A stretch of DNA of 6,477 nt. It comes from CBFGTA01 sp965651595 (lineage in GTDB: Bacteria > Actinomycetota > Actinomycetes > S36-B12 > UBA10799). Positions 6,229 through 6,477 of this stretch are shown here, piece by piece. The notes beneath the pieces were generated by a model. It was not told the origin of the DNA, did no database searches, and saw only the letters and a program-made list of their open reading frames with translations. The stretch is taken from assembly GCA_965651595.1 (NCBI GenBank), contig CBFGTA010000116.1, forward strand, positions 1-6,477, given 5' to 3'. Position 1 is the first letter of the stretch. Every line of letters starts with the position of its first letter. A program made the position numbers and the translations under genes.

Positions 6229-6477
6229 CTACCGGGTGCTGTAGGCGGCCATAATCAGGCCGCTGGTGTCGAGGCTGGCATAGCCACCGCTGAGGACGAC
6301 TGAGGTTGCTGACCGCCATGCCATTCCATTCATTTGTGGCGCCACCTCGAAATCAGTTACCTTGACGCCCTTCTTGCCGAAGCTGCGATCCAGTTTTCCG
6401 CGGGAGGTGAACCGCGCCACCCCGAATGCGTTGGGTTGCCCTGCTGTGGCGCTCACGACGAGCCCCTTTACCTTGCC
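6229..6477 (-). CDS. Second delta-60 repeat protein, C-terminal fragment, cut by window edge
   Basis: The frame is open to the window edge, so 83 codons are visible, including the stop; the GTG at 6456 is internal rather than a likely start. The visible part has one complete repeat motif (GKLDRSFGKKGV) and a tail containing MNGMAWRSAT and VLSGGY. The tail is nearly residue-for-residue the same as the end of the delta-60 protein at 2091 (VNGMAWRSAS, VLSGGY). The upstream strand LVVSATAGQPNAFGVARF instead resembles the first repeat of that protein (LVVSTSLGSPSSFGVVRF). It ends at the same blade position (AAYSTR against AAYRLR), implying the same closed-propeller plan. The stop is 225 nt before guaD on the same strand, so read-through into guaD is possible if the leader inverted repeats do not terminate transcription. 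Confidence 0.8.
   Translation of the reverse strand, partial: GKVKGLVVSATAGQPNAFGVARFTSRGKLDRSFGKKGVKVTDFEVAPQMNGMAWRSATSVVLSGGYASLDTSGLIMAAYSTR

Noticed and set aside
5731..6303. 190-codon plus-strand frame opposite guaD and its leader
   Set aside because: It overlaps the conserved start of guaD in antisense, has no recognisable domain and no convincing ribosome binding site.

Overview
This is a GC-rich window (about 60% by eye) that most likely comes from the chromosome of an actinomycetote. The indications are strong GC bias at third codon positions, GTG starts behind GGAGG-type ribosome binding sites, a long GC-rich hairpin terminator with no T-tract, a C-terminal fragment of a BlaR1-like M56 peptidase of the mycobacterial kind, and exported proteins with Ala-rich signal peptides ending in A-x-A. 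The genus cannot be read from the sequence. I see no tRNA, rRNA, CRISPR, insertion sequence, phage or plasmid function.

Layout. (1) nt 1-701, plus strand: the 3' part of an M56-family membrane zinc peptidase. (2) nt 838-1947, plus strand: an exported pentapeptide-repeat protein with two lobes joined by a Pro-rich linker. (3) nt 1958-2006: a very strong, probably bidirectional terminator between convergent genes. (4) nt 2091-3410, minus strand: an exported delta-60 repeat protein whose repeat arithmetic fits a closed seven-bladed beta-propeller. (5) nt 3411-3609: its upstream region, containing a perfect 15-nt palindrome. (6) nt 3610-4572 and 4597-6003, minus strand: an apparent two-gene operon of guanine deaminase followed 24 nt later by a membrane-anchored protein with two ABM-like domains. 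(7) nt 6004-6228: the guanine deaminase leader, with several inverted repeats, one of which could mask the ribosome binding site. (8) nt 6229-6477, minus strand: the 3' end of a second delta-60 repeat gene, paralogous to the first.

How the genes relate. The only clear functional unit is guaD plus the ABM/membrane gene. Guanine deaminase converts guanine to xanthine and ammonia in purine salvage and catabolism; the partner's role is unknown. The two delta-60 genes lie in the same orientation on either side of this operon, so it may have been inserted between tandem copies, or a copy may have been duplicated around it. The M56 peptidase, pentapeptide and delta-60 proteins are all envelope or exported proteins, but nothing in the sequence links them in one pathway.

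Most of the window is ordinary chromosomal gene content, and I do not see a clear new defence, mobile or biosynthetic system. The best leads are the putative SD-masking leader of guaD, the guaD/double-ABM pairing, the circularly permuted propeller architecture, and the palindrome upstream of the delta-60 gene.
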